NCBI RefSeq assembly: GCF_000972845.2
Contig: NC_040033.1
Coordinates: 2,222,344-2,286,343, forward strand
DNA length: 64,000 bases
Direction of reading: 5' to 3'
Source: Larimichthys crocea
Taxonomy: Eukaryota; Chordata; Actinopteri; Sciaenidae
Part shown: positions 8,701-21,904 of the stretch, in pieces
Layout: the number at the start of each line of letters is the position of its first letter
Position numbering within the stretch: position 1 is the stretch's first letter
Made by a program: the position numbers and the translations under genes
The notes under the pieces: model-generated
Seen by the model: only the letters and a program-made list of their open reading frames with translations
Database searches by the model: none
What the model was told of the DNA's origin: nothing

Positions 8701-9980
8701 TGAATGAAAACATCTTATATTAATCCACGATAATATAAGATGAAGACAAAATGCTGTTGATTGATTTTCGATTCAAGTCTTTGACTGAAACAAACTTGTT
8801 CCAACTTAGTTTTGCTCGACACTCTTTGGGTTTTATTATTCAGTGAATGTTTTTCTCTCAGTTACCAAACTCTTCAAACGCTCCTTCAACGTCCTCCTCG
8901 TCAAAAACAAGAAGGATCTTCGCTCACTGTGACCTTATTCCCGTCACTCCTCACCATAAATCTCTTGCAGCACAGAGCTTGTGTCCTCTGGTTTCTTTCC
9001 TCCTCAGTGCCCTTCCCGACACTTTGCCCCATCCTGCTGCCTAAATTAAACCTAACAACCCCTCACACTCACACAGACACCCCATCGCCACCTCCTCCTC
9101 CTCCTCCTTCTTATTTGCCCCGGTGCCAGCCTCTCCTAGGGCCGTTTCCAGGCCGAAGCAGTGCCATCCGAAAGGCACTGAGGGGGTAATTTGTCTTAAG
9201 CTCCACTGCTCTTTCTAACAGACGAAGGAGCTCAAACGGTAGAAGATAATAAGAAGCCTTCCAGCTCTAATCCTGCTGAGGGTAAACCGCAGCAGACCCA
9301 GTGAATCATCCCCTAATGCGAAGTGGAAAAACACACTCTGCTCTGCTGGAAATTGAGGGGCAGAAAGAAAGAAACTCCAGGCCCTGGGAGAGGAGAGCAG
9401 GTCCAACCCATTTGACATGTGGAGTTAGTGAGCGAAACATATATACAGACCCAAAACGCTGCCGGGCTTTCTCACTCTGATCCTCTTCTTATCTCTGTCT
9501 GTCTCTCCATCCTTTCTCTGTCAGTCCAACACTTGCTTCTCCCTCTCTCTCATTACAAATGCCCTCCTTGTGTTTCATTCCCTCCCTCACTCGTATTTTG
9601 TTTCTTCTCCGTCTTTGTCTTTCCCTCCTCGTCCTCCTCTTTAGCTCAGCTCATGTGTGCAGCGATGGGTTATTTCGGCTTTATCTCGTTAAGCTGCAGC
9701 AGAACACGAGCTTTCGCCGGCAGGAGAACAGAGAGCGGTGCATCATCGGCGTCTCGCAGAGGTTTATAGTAACTCAGCTGCAGACACGAGTGCATAGATT
9801 CACTTTTAAACAATAGGCCGTCCTTTTGTTGTCTTATTCTTTCTTTGAATGTTGTTTATTTCGTCCATTGATTCTGCTAAGTGACCACTACAGAAGGTTT
9901 AGTCTTGGTTTCAACACTAACCTTGAACCCTTCAATGATGAACTTCATGTATCAATCACACAACAGACAGCCAAATTAAA
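8701..9980. other. intergenic, pyrimidine-rich, no gene seen
   Basis: The stretch has long CT-rich segments (CTCCTCCTCCTCCTCC at about 9091, and 9480-9650) that give open frames without any recognisable protein content. No RNA gene or element was identified. Confidence 0.5.
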
Positions 9981-9984
9981 ATTC

Positions 9985-10405
9985 TGGGTTCTTTTCCATA
10001 AATTAGGAAGCCCTCCAACAAGAAATCGCTGAATAGTATCTATGTGAAAGAAAACTTCTTCTATAAGAGGCTGAAACCTCGTGCAGACCCTCGCTGATAA
10101 TCGTGACTAGAAGTAACAAATGCATGGACGAGTTCGTCTGCATGTATTTAGGCATGATGTGTCTGATATATGCGATGTTATGTAGGTGAAAAAAGGCAGA
10201 TCTTAAAGTTTGTTTTACGTTGACAATAAAGGACATATCCTGATCAAAGATAAATCCCAAGAACTTCAGTTTAACATCAGAAATTTGGATTTTTATGCCC
10301 TTAAGACACATTTAAAGTTGAGCTAACTGAATGGATTCCTCTGGCCTGATTGACAGATATAATTGGGTATCATCGGCATAACGATGAACGTTAATGGATT
10401 CCTAA
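9985..10405 (-). mobile_element. non-LTR retrotransposon (LINE) fragment, antisense
   Basis: The minus-strand frame (about 10311-10003) contains KLKFLGFIFDQDMSF, AFFHLHNIAYIRHIM and a following stretch that resemble the C-terminal side of LINE reverse transcriptases (the LGVIFD...SF..HI and FHL.NI..IR blocks). The upstream part includes GGGTATCATCGGCATAACGA on the plus strand, common in fish LINE relics. It is truncated and contains stops. Confidence 0.65.
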
Positions 10406-12000
10406 TAATATTGCACCTCCTAATATTTCCACATTATTTTGTATTTTTGAATTTTCTGGAAATGTAGTTACATTTTGGTTTGGAAACCTGTTGTTGATGG
10501 TGGGAGCAACAGGAAGGTTTGCCACTATGTGGATTAAGGAATTACAGAAAAACATTTGTTTTGCAGGTTGCCTGTAAAATTGTGTCCAGTATTTGAAGTC
10601 TGTTGCAGGCAGCCAGGTAAAACAATAGTTGTATTATAAAGTAAGAACACAGATTCATTTTATGCTGTTATAAACCCACTAATGGCAGCAGTGCAATCTA
10701 CATTTAAGAGCACATTTGTTAAATGAGATAATTCTGGAACATTTGGATGATTGTTTTTTTTGTGATTGTTACATTAACAACTTAAATGCAATATATTTTA
10801 TGGATCTCATTCAGTTGGTACCATTTTGGAAAACAGCTTTTTCCCAAAGCCACATAATAACAGAAGAGCCAGCAATCAAAAGCAGCATCCTTCATCCCTC
10901 CTCCTGAATAAAATAACAGCGAGACGCAACACCGAAGCATCCTCAGACACAGGAAATATATAGGAGACACTGCAAGGATGCCAAGTATTCTCCAGGTAGA
11001 GATGACAGCGACACAGCGGAGCAACACAAGTACATGTTCCGCTTTCTCTCTCGTACCGAGTTAAAATTATTCAAGACGGGGAACGACATTCTTATTCTGC
11101 ACTTCAAAGTGTGTTTTGATCCCGTACGATTTGTCTCACTGCTGCCTGCTTTGCACATTTTTATTATTAATGGGATTGACAGACACCTTCGCCTCGCAGC
11201 CTACATATGTGAATTGAAATAAAGTGACCCAGCAGGTGTTAACTACAGTTGTCAAAGGCAATGGATTAGAAAGAGGAGGCCTAAATTCACCCCCCACCGG
11301 TCTTCCAATCCTTGCTTCTTCCTCTCTCATCCTCCTCGCATTGACCAATTTGTTTAGTTGTTTCCTGCGCCCCCGAGAGAGAAACCCTGATGCTTCTTTC
11401 CACAGTAAAAGAAAAGTGAAGCATGATAACACAAACTGGATCTGACAAATTGGACTTGGCACACAGCGTATTAGTTATCCGGGACCCTTGCGATGAATGT
11501 CACTTTCTACAAATAGAAAAACAGCAAGGGGAACTGGAAGGAAAGTGATGGAAGAGTTGAGAGCGGGTTGATATGAAGTGTTTGTCAAATCAGAGCCGGG
11601 TTGGGATGTGGTTGTTGTGCCTGTGATAGTCTTCTTATCGAGCTGTCAGTCCACTAAATCCCAGCAGGACTGTTTGTTTACCAGGTTTCTTTATTTTGTC
11701 AGATGATGCTATACATCTTGGGGCTTAAGATGAGGCTTTGTTGTTGTTGTAGAAGAAGTCTAATATTCTCCTGCAGCTCATCCTTGAACCGTTTTCCAAC
11801 CAATCCAACCTAGTCCAGTTCTTTGTGCACAATTTAGATCATTTATTTAGCCAATGTGATGTTGAAGTTATGGTTAACCTAAGTGTCAGAATAGTTACTT
11901 TGCCTTTATGAATTCATTTATTTTTTAATAGGCATGAGACATACAGTGATTGGCAATGTTTGACATTGTGTTACACGTTTAAAAAATGTTTTGTTGTTTT
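10406..12000. other. intergenic, no feature recognised
   Basis: I found no gene, RNA or clear transposon here. Open frames on both strands are short and have no recognisable composition. Confidence 0.5.
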
Positions 12001-12007
12001 TGTTGTG

Positions 12008-13116
12008 TGTTACGGACCTCAAGTGCTCGCAAGGCCCGAAACATGAAGACAAAAGTTGCCACTAAAACAACAATAATAATTTTTATTAATTCAAAACAAA
12101 CAAAATAAGAAAATAACAAAAGGGTTGGAGGTTCCTGACCAAAACAAACAAACAAGAGAGAGAAGACTGAGCCAGCCAACGGCCGTCGCACCCAGCATCC
12201 GCCCCCAAACTAAACCTGCCTACAACCCACGACATAAACGAAAAGACCTAAACAGGACTACCAGGGAACCTCCGAACCAAAACTAAAATAACAAAACCCA
12301 AACGGCTCAACGGACTCCTGGCATGGGTAAACCAGAGCCTCAACCTCCTCACCAGGTCACCTACAGCGAAAAAGTAGAAAGCGAGACAAGAGAGAGAGAG
12401 ACACCTCCTTAAGTCAGCTCAAGCTGACGAGACAATAAGTCTCACCTGAGGTCTCCTCTGTGCTGAGAAAGAGGGGTGGGGAGAAACAACAACACGCAAA
12501 ACACAGTTCTGAAGCAGAGTCCTCTAACCTGACACAGCGGTATAAAAACTGTATAATCTAATTAGTTACATGACTAGTAAGGGGTATATAAGAGAGTCAG
12601 GTTGTTGAGAGTTGGTGATGAAGTCAGTTTTACCTCCTGGCTGCTCAGGCAGCTGAAAATAAACTTTATCTATAATGTTATTGAGCAAATTTACGTTTTT
12701 GTCTTTCCTAACTTGTTAATCGTCTTGTGACCCCTAGACAAGAGAGAGAGAGACACCTCCTTAAGTCAGCTCAAGCTGACGAGACAATAAGTCTCACCTG
12801 AGGTCTCCTCTGTGCTGAGAGAGAGAGAGAGGGGTGGGGAGAAACAACAACACGCCTACACACAGTTCTGAAGCAGAGTCCTCTAACCCAACACAGCAGT
12901 ATAAAAATTGTATAATCTAATTAGTTACATGACTAGTAAGGGGTATATAAGAGAGTCAGGTTGTTGAGGGTTGAGAGTTGGAGTTTATTGAGTTGGTGAT
13001 GAAGTCAGTTTTACCTCCTGGCTGCTCAGGCAGCTGAAAATAAACTTTATCTATAATGTTATTGAGCAAATTTACGTTTTTGTCTTTCCTAACTTGTTAA
13101 TCGTCTTGTGACCCCT
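12008..13116. mobile_element. LTR-like retroelement relic with a tandemly doubled segment
   Basis: It starts with TGTTACGGACCTCAAGTGC, a common style of LTR start. It contains the segment 12384-12735, repeated head to tail at 12736-13116. Each unit has TATA-like motifs (GTATAAAA and GGTATATAAGAG) followed by an AATAAA (in CTGAAAATAAACTTT) and ends in TCTTGTGACCCCT, an order like U3-R-U5. No gag or pol frame, primer-binding site or second full LTR was seen. A plain satellite-like duplication is the alternative. Confidence 0.5.
12384..13116. repeat. direct tandem repeat, two units of about 352 and 381 bp
   Basis: Unit 1 (12384-12735) and unit 2 (12736-13116) are almost identical. They differ by a GA-run length, a few substitutions and a roughly 20 bp insertion near 12970 in unit 2 (GGGTTGAGAGTTGGAGTTTA). 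Confidence 0.92.
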
Positions 13117-15430
13117 CAGATCTGTCTTCATACAGCTTTAGGGACCCTGACCCAAACACAAGCCCTGGTAGCATCCAAAAGTTAACCCTGATATTTAAAG
13201 ACTAAGAGTCTATTTTTGTCTATGCAAAAAAAAAAAATCATCTGCTTTGGACCAATCAAACCACCTGTGAAGAGCAATCATGTCCCATGTGGGCCATGAG
13301 CCAACAGTCTGCGGGTTTTTATTTCAAGCTTTCACCTCAGCGGGTGATGTCAGTGAAGGTGATTTCTACTTGAAGGTGTGTTAATCAGTTAAATCAGCAG
13401 GTGGAGGCTTTGGTTTAGATTGAATCCTGCAGACTCCCAGCCCTGCACGGCACATGACTGTCCATCCCCAGAGGCTAAAGCCACCTGGCACATCGCTGAA
13501 GATAGAAGACATGCAAAGTTTTGTGCATCTGGTCACGCACACATGAGACTCCAGCTGTGCATACACACAGGCAGCAGTAAAAGCACATGATGTGCATCTT
13601 GTGACAGGAGTGAGATTTGCGTGCACACACACATGCAATGCGTTTTCTGAGAGAGTCCACTAAATCATGACATGGCAGCAGAGTGGACGAAGCAGTAAAT
13701 TAAAATAAATTTGCATTAAATGATGAACTTGGCGTTCATCAATATAGAGACACATGGCCCTGGAAACATTCATGCAATATTCATGGACTTCTTCTTCAGT
13801 CAGTTTGGTTTAAAAGACTCACCAAGGCTGTGAAATCAGGAGTTTTAGCAATAAACCAGATTCCATTTTTCAACCCATTTTCTCAGCTTGTAGTTTTAGT
13901 GATTCGGCTCCACGGCACCTCATATTCTCTGCGTGGAAACTGAAAGAGACTAACTTTAACTCATTTGACTTGACTTTGTTCAGAACATCCAAATTAATCA
14001 CACGTTTTAAACCGAATTTCACATAATTCAGCAAAAGAAAATGAGAATATTATGAGTAAACAGTAGATGGTGCTGATTCTCCAGTTGGAAAACAGTGAAA
14101 CAGGATGGAGTTAAAACAGCGTCAGATTCTGGTAGGTGTACTGGGTCCTTTTTATTTACTAGTAGGGGGTAGTCTGAACCCCAACAAGTGTGTGTAGAGG
14201 GCTGGGCATGGGTTTATTGGACTTGTGGTGGTGAGTGGATGTCAACTGATGTGCTTTGGTTAGGATTGTAGTCGTGGGGGAGCCTCGGGGGTTTCGCCAT
14301 TTTTAGGGCTGCATGGCGAGGGTTATCATTAGTTTCATGGGATAAAAACAAATTTCTATAGGGTTACCAAACTGTTCTGTTTGTCACGGGTCCTTGTACA
14401 GTAGCCTAGAATGGACAAACTAAACACCAGACTTTGCCTGTTAACAGAGGAAGAGGTTAAGAAATCTACACTGGTGCAACACACTGATCCTTTATGTTTT
14501 GCGAGGTAAGTCCTGGTGTTTCCTTGTGGGGGGGTGACGAGGTCAGACACACTAAAAGTTGTACATATTAAATGTTCCCATAATAATCAGCCCGTACAGC
14601 TGACATTTCTTTACTGTTTTCTGGCCAATTAGTGCTCAGCAGGAGCCTGAGAAAGAAAATAACTGCGTGACAATGCACACATTTTTCTAAGATTCCTGTG
14701 CGTGTTTGGCATTTAAAAAAAAAACTAAATCAATATTTGAGTCTCTCTAGGAAGCCGAGCATCTGTTTCACACATCTGCAGTATAAATGAAGGCTCATTA
14801 TACTCTATATGTTAATCTAATTTAATTAGATCGCTCCTTAATGAGATTAACTGACTTATGACAGCCAATCTGAATATCGGAAAGAGGACTTGACGAGGTG
14901 GAGATCTTCGAGGGGCCTTAAGGGCAGGTCGAGAGGCCGTTTCTCCTCGACACAGAGGTCAGTCCTGACGGACTACAACATCCGCATCCTCAGGTGGGAG
15001 GAGGCGGCGAGGCTTTGAAGGACGAGCGGTGAAGGGCGCGCCTCGGGCTACATCATCAGAGAGACATGGATGGAGAGCGAGGGCTGTCATAATCAGTCCA
15101 GGATCACTTCTGAAAAAAGCTCTGCCGGAGCTCGATGCATCACGGGAGCTGCCAGTGTTCATCACTCATCGACACACTTCACGGAAATCCAGCCATGTGA
15201 GTGAAGAGCAGCTGCCTCTGTCTGATTCAACCTGCCGGCTAGTTAATCTACTAGATACTGTCTGTTGGTGTGTAAATTTTCATACGTAACAATAAAACAC
15301 CGATCAGACGACGATGTGAAGCAATTTGTGACAACAGAACTCAAAGACTGTGAATAAATTCAGTTTAATGATGTGGCTCCCATTCACAACATATTTATCT
15401 TTTAAAGACGTTTGCTGTTGTAAAAAATGT
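13117..15430. other. intergenic, no gene seen; possible regulatory block near 14580-14880
   Basis: No coding or RNA gene was recognised. Between about 14580 and 14880 the sequence is free of obvious repeats and has homeodomain-type TAATTA/TTAATC motifs and a perfect inverted repeat at 14815-14831. That is the kind of content found in conserved non-coding elements, but conservation was not tested. Confidence 0.35.
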
Positions 15431-15910
15431 TTTCCCTCTGATGTCCGACTGCTACTACTGGGATTTACAGAGTTTCCTGATGGACAGTGAAGTAAACTGT
15501 AGCTGCTGTTAGCTCAGTTTGTTAGCCGGGCTGCACAGACTGTGAGCTCAAAGCACCGGGGGAGGAGTGTTAGTGTTTGTACCACAGGAATTTTAGTCCA
15601 CTGGTAAAAAGAGAAGAGGAGGGCGAATGCTGGGGTCATGCCAGAACAGAAGTTGGGTGAGTTGGCAATGTAACCGGGCTCAGCAGAGGCGAAAAGACTG
15701 AAGAGGACGTTGAAGGATGAAGCTAAGAAGAGAAAATGAGAGGGTGAACGAGCAAGAAGCCGCCAGACAAGAGTAAATATGAGAGGGTGAACGAGCAAGA
15801 AGCCGCCAGACAAGAGTAAATCTGGGGCTGACTTTTAGTGGTTGGTGAGAGCTTGGTGAAATAAAAGACAGACGCCGAGCTGGGCTGACTGCTGTTGGAC
15901 TAGTGTGAAG
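15430..15910. mobile_element. copy of the GTGCCAGAAC repeat family with an internal 43 bp duplication
   Basis: The modules TGATGGACAGTGAAGTAAAC, AGCTGCTGTTAGCTCAG, GGGAGGAGTGTTAGTGTTTG and ATGCCAGAACAGAAGTTGGG appear in the same order as at 28.8 and 41.4 kb. A 43 bp unit is directly repeated at 15736-15778 and 15779-15821. Confidence 0.55.
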
Positions 15911-15959
15911 TGTAAATTGAAACCCGGGGCGCCAAGTTGCAAAAAAAACAAACAAATCT

Positions 15960-18900
15960 TGCATATTGTTGTCCATCAATGCTGTATTTTAATCTTCATA
16001 AAATTAGCCCAAACTATCGTTTAGTGATTGGGTTTCTGGCCATTGTCTTGGAATAATTTAACTTTTAACTGGGGGAAAATAAATAAATCAAACATCAAAA
16101 ATCTACCTGAAGCCATTCTTATCATCCCAGACAAACAAACCATTGTTTCATCGTCCGTACGTTGCCTCTTACATGCCCTCTATCTCGCTCTCACACTGTA
16201 GCTTCAGTCCTACAGGCGGACTCACAATCTCATATTGACCATCGGAGACTTCTGTCTCTCAGTGAGAGAAGTGAAGCAAAGCGTCCCTCTTCACCTTTGG
16301 CTCCACATCCCACCAACCAAAAGAAGCAGGAAGAGAGCACTCGTGTTGTGTCATGGCCTTCTTGACCGACATACGGGAGGACAAAGGAGTTGGTGCATAG
16401 TCCAATGAAAGGATTGGATGCAGCTTTGTCCTGATATTTCCAATTTAAAGAAGCATTAGGCAGTTTGTGACCTTTATTTCTCGTCCAGGAGGGGTTACGG
16501 TAATACAGGCTGAACTTATTTCCTTCTCCACGGCTATTGGGGATGTTGCTCAAGGGCACCGCTGCAGTTTATACAGTTGAATAACCTTAAAAGTCCAATC
16601 CGAGGCGTGTTTCTATCCGGTATGTGTCAGGCTGATGTCAGGATGAGGGTGGATTTGGGTGGACAGGCATCTGTGCATCGTGAGAAAGCATCTTGTCAGG
16701 TCGCAGCATACACAGAGCAGCGTGATGTGTATTCCCAGGATTAGACACATTTGTTTTGAGTTGAGTATGACCTCCTTTAATCCGTCATGCCGCCTCTCCA
16801 GCCTCCCCGGTGCATTCATTAAGGCCGAGAGGCGTAAACAGATCGATGGCATCAGAGCAGGTAGAGATGGAGCTTAAAAAAAAAGGGTCAAATGCAGTCA
16901 GTGCTCACATGTAAAAAAATAATCACAAATAAACATATGAGATTATTTTTAGCTGCATTCCTCAAAACAAAAGACTTTTTTAGGATGTCAACATTTGTAT
17001 ATTCTTCTATATATATTCTAATTATAGTTGTTTTGGATTGATTTTTTTTTGACTGGCACCTTCAATCCCTCAACAATCCCATGGAGTCTTAAATTTGACA
17101 GAGCTGAAGTTACGTGTGAAACAAAACTAGAGAAGCACAAAATTGATTTTTATTTTATTTTGATGTTGAGTATTTTGGTGCTGGTGCTGGTTCCAATCGG
17201 GCCCCCAACCAAGCTTACACAATCCTCCATCTGCTGCCAACCCTCTTCCCATTGTAGTGTATGGATGTCTCCACACACCTGACGCTCGTTGTCCACAATG
17301 TGTCTAGGGTTAGTTAGAAAAGTCAACTCTGCATGCAAAACTCAAGAGTCGACAACTTTGTTGACAGTCTTCAACCCAAAGTTACATAGTGACACCATTC
17401 ACCTCATTACAGGTCAATGTAGCATCAACAGGAGTTGTTTTTATCGTGAATTCCACTCGATAGCACTGAATACGTGAGTTGCTTTCACTTTAACTTTAAC
17501 AATTGCCCCGTGTGAGTGTGTGTGTGTGGATGGTTGCTTGTATCAGCCTCATGATAAACTGGCAACCAGCCCACGGTGTACCTGCCTCCCATCCAATGTT
17601 TGCACAACAACAGTTTAGCAGGAAAAACCTCAGCGGATAAAAAAACCCCTCGAGTTTTTTTTTTGTGATTTGTGCAAACCGATCCTTTAAGGTTAAGAAC
17701 GAGTCAAAGCGATGTCCTCGCAAGTGACAAAAACAAGAGTGTGTGTGCCTGAGGCGGGGACGGGCTGATGACTTTGACGGTAGGGGATTTAGTAAAAATG
17801 GCTGGCTTGGCTCTTTCTCCGCAACTGATGGATTAGACAAGCTGGAGCGGTGCTGCGAAGAAAAGCGGCCTTTCTCCACAGTGAGAAAGTGCAGGTGTTT
17901 GCCTCTCTCTATATATATGTGTGTGTGTGTGTTTGCCTTGGTGTGTGTGTGTGTGTGCATAATTTTGCTTGTCTGCCTTTATGATTGTGAGCATAAAAAA
18001 TGCACCGCTTGCAAAAAACTGGCTTGCAGGCCTGTGTGATGATGGCACAATAAAGGTTTCTACAGTCAATACTCGAGTATAGTCCAATCATTTGCACAGG
18101 GCCATGCATCGCTGGGAACTATCTGAATCAATAAGCGGGTAAATAAATGAAACTGGTGATGGGACAGTCGAGGAAATATACTGGCAAATCGCAAAAACGG
18201 GAATGGAGAGAGCAAAAACACTTTCCTCCTCAGCTTGGCACCGGGAGAATTAATTTCAGTTTATGCCTCTTTGAACTATCCAAACACACGAGGCTGTTAA
18301 GAGTGTGTGGGTGGCAAAGAGAGAGAGAGAGCAAACTAAATCCAGAATCACATTCCTGATGTAAAAATATGCAAATGTGCATTTCTACCACCTACAGCAA
18401 AGGTCGTCTCCCGACAGCATTGATCCCGCCGTGCGCCATCAGCTCGTTTTACAGCCCAGTCGCCACTGATGGCAAATAATCTGTGCCACAAATCTAATTA
18501 AGACCCAATCTAATTGAGGATGAAGTGTTTTGCCGCTAGAAGAAACACATTCAAACACCCTCTCGGGAGCAAGGAGATGATCAATGTCGTCTTCACTGGG
18601 TTTGTGAGCTTTTTTTTTTTGCTGAAGGAGGAACAAATTTGATGTGGCACCTTTTTTGAGGCGATAAATAATTCAGGAAAAAAGAAAAACAAGACGAATG
18701 GAGAAGATGCAGGAAGAAACAAAATCTATAGCGGTTGTCAGGAATGATATTAGCCAGACGATTGTGTCTCTCCATCAAACGCAGGCTCAAAAAAAAAAAA
18801 GAGAAAATCTGGTCCGGTGGGATGTGTGGTTGAAGAAACTGAAGAGGACAAGTCGACTCATTCGAGGGCCATTCAGGTCAAAGTGGAGGAGCAGCGATTT

Positions 18901-19470
18901 GAGCGATTACAGGCGCAGTGGGAGAAGAGTTTGCCATTCTGAGTGCCAGGATTGAAAAAGCTGGCCGGGATGTCTCGTGTCAGGGGACGTTACCTGCCAT
19001 TTGATGGGCTGAAGAAGAGAGAAAACAGACAGGACGAAATACTCCAGTCGAGTTCAAGATTCAGCCAAAAAAGCTGAGTGAAAGTTAGTGAAGTGTCGTT
19101 ATTATACATGATGGATTTGATATTTTTAGCCCATCAACTACAACTCACATATTTCACATTTTTACTGCTGGCCATTCTCCAAACTACTTGTTTGGCACTA
19201 ACTATGCAGACTTTACAGCCCTGTGAGGTTGTACTTCAGCTCACGATAACACTGTTAACAGGACGATGTATACAACTGTAATTAGTTTTGTAGATACTTG
19301 GAAAACTTGGCACAAGATGTAAAGTCAGAGGATCACCAAAGTCATTGGGATTCATCCTCTGGACACCATGAATGTCTGTCAGCATTGCCACGCTGCTATC
19401 ATTGATAAAAACAAAGCAAACGATGGACCACAGTCTTCAAGTCCCAATAAAACCTTTTTATCACATAGCC
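15960..19470. other. intergenic, short microsatellites, no gene seen
   Basis: It contains TG-rich microsatellites at about 17512-17528 and 17916-17958. A stretch at about 18365-18600 has no repeat signs and contains ATGCAAAT and TCTAATTAAG motifs; it may be regulatory, but nothing proves it. No exon or RNA gene was recognised. Confidence 0.45.
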
Positions 19471-19474
19471 CTAC

Positions 19475-20964
19475 ATGTCACCAGTACTCCAGTCATTTTT
19501 TAAGATGTGTTCAGGTCTTTGTGGTATTTTATAGAAGAAACAATAAAAAGTTGACTAATCCCGGACTCTAATACTAATTTTCCATCTCTTCTGACGCCGC
19601 CGGAGTGGAGTGATCCCTGTTTGATACTGTCTGTGACCGGGCTTCACTGATTACTGTACAAAAGCACAACTTTATAACTTTATGCAGTGATTTTGGTGAA
19701 ACTGGGACATATTTTATACACGGACAGATGGCTTTAGCCTAACATCTAACCAACTGCTAATTGACTCTGCTGTAAGCGGGCAACAAACCAGACTTGACCA
19801 AGTCCAACAGGTTACATCGTTGTACTCCTGTCTTTCTGATGGAAAAATTTCTAAGTAATGAACCTCTAACTGTCGTTAGCTCGGTCGGCTAACTGAAGTG
19901 ACTCAGGAGCCAAACCTGGCAAGAAAACCACCTTGGTGGGCTGCTGTAATCCCGGGCCACCAGGTTTTGAAGGATGTGGAAGGTAGACGCTGACACTAGC
20001 TAATAGCACCACCGCTGTACAGGTAGGGTGTAACGAGGAAACATGAGGAAGCAAATAGCATGATTTTCGTTTTCATGGCAACTTAGATCTCAATGTGGAA
20101 GTTAATTTAACTCCTATTATAGGTATGTAGCCTGACATACTTTGTAAAAATACAAAAGAGAAAATATGTTTCCTTTATGTTACTNNNNNNNNNNACTTTT
20201 GTTTAATAACCGTTAAAATCTGGTTTTTATGTTACTTCTTTCATACCCCTTAATATGGTCGTAACACGCTATATGTCACCAGTACTCCAGTCATTTTTAA
20301 AGATGTTTTCAGGTCTTCATTGTATTTTATAGAAGAAACAATAAAAAGTAGACTAATCCCGCACTCTAATACTAATTTTCCATCTCTTCTGACGCTGCCG
20401 GAGTGGAGTGATCCCTGTTTGATACTGTCCATGACCGGGCTTCACTGATTACTGTATAAAAGCACAACTTTATAACTTTATGCAGTGATGTTGGTGAAAC
20501 TGGGCCATATTTTACACATGGACAGATAGCTTTAGCCTAACATCTAACCAACTGCTAATTAACTCTGCGGTTAGCGGGCAACAAACCTAACTTGACCAAG
20601 TCCAACAGGTTATAACGTTGTACTCCTGAGGTGATTTACAGACTTTCCTGATGGAAAAATTTCTAAGCAATGAACATCTAACTGTCAATAGCTCAGTCAG
20701 CTAACTGAAGTGACTCAGGAGCCAAACCTGGCAAGAAAACCACCTCGGTGGGCTGCTGTAATCCCTGGCCACCTCAGGTTTTGGAGGATGTGGAAGGTAG
20801 ACGCTGACACTAGCTAATAGCACCACCTGCTGTACAGGTAGGGTGTAACGAGTAAACATGAGGAAGCAAATAGCACAATTTTCTGTTTCATGGCAACTTA
20901 GATCTTAATGTGGAAGTTAATTTGTAAAAAAGATAAAGAGAAAATGTGTTGCCTTTATGTACTT
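19475..20964. repeat. near-tandem duplication of about 700 bp flanking an assembly gap
   Basis: Copy 1 (19475-20184) and copy 2 (20273-20964) run in the same direction with only scattered differences (for example both have ATGTCACCAGTACTCCAGTC and GCTGCTGTAATCCC). Copy 1 runs directly into the 10-N gap at 20185-20194. Neither copy holds a convincing reading frame. Confidence 0.9.
20185..20194. other. assembly gap (10 N)
   Basis: A fixed-length run of N between two copies of the same repeat. The fixed length means the true gap size is unknown. Confidence 0.99.
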
Positions 20965-21900
20965 TATCAAAGTTACAGCATCCTGAAGCAATGGCAAGCA
21001 GAAACTCTTTGTTGTTGTGTTCAAGGACACTCTGACATCTGACATTTCAGAGTCAAATGTCAAACGGTAACCTTTAAAATGTAGTAAAAGAATAAATTCA
21101 CATTATCCTTCAAGGACCGCACTGATGTATTGTTTGTCCATATACTCAACAATAAAGCTGGGGAATACAACAGTTTCTGGCAGCTCAGTTTTGGCAACAA
21201 GATGTTATAAAAACGGTGCTTGCTGATGGATGTGTAACATATTGATATATAAAAGGAGTTGTGATGGATTATGTATCTCAATTTTCTAGGCTACAGTTTT
21301 CCTCTATCTCTACTTTTCATCGCCCTTCTTTTAATATATTTTGTCTCCTTTGACAGGATTGTCAAACACAATCTATATATAAACATCGCTGGATGAATTC
21401 GCCAAACCACTACGCCAAGAGAAAAGTGTCAGGGTGGAAATAATGACTGCTTGGTCCTAGAATGCATGAGTCTGCTCTCTCCAAACTGCTTACAGTTTGT
21501 TTAGTACCCATGTTGTCATCTGCAGAGGCACAGTATTGAAGCCGTGAAGGATGAGCGGTGCATCACAAAGACGGACGCCGAACTGATGGCTTGCTCTCCA
21601 AACCACAAAGGTCAGACTAAAACAAGCCACTCAGCTCTTCTGGGGCTTTTGCAGATCAAAAGAGCCTCGTGGAGAGACTCTAAGAAGTGAGTGTTTACAC
21701 ATTAATACACAATTTGACTTGTATAAAGCCAGTGTGGCTGTACGGATAGAAATGTCTGTAAGTCGATCAAGCAGACATGTCCATTACTTTGGTCCAGAGT
21801 GAAATATCTCAGCAGATTTTAGATGGATTGCCATGAAATCTTTGTTATTCCCAACTCCAAGCGTCTACTTGATGAAGTGGCAACTTTTGTACAAAAGATT
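20965..21900. other. intergenic, nothing recognised
   Basis: AT-rich sequence without a supported gene, RNA or transposon. Confidence 0.45.
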
Positions 21901-21904
21901 TAGA

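Noticed and set aside
9419..9816. Leu/Ser-rich frames of 116 and 85 residues
   Set aside because: They come from CT-rich low-complexity DNA, and a hydrophobic Leu/Ser composition is expected from that alone.
17496..17960. 154-residue minus-strand frame starting MHTHTHTK
   Set aside because: The ends are translated TG/CA microsatellites, and the middle shows no conserved motif.
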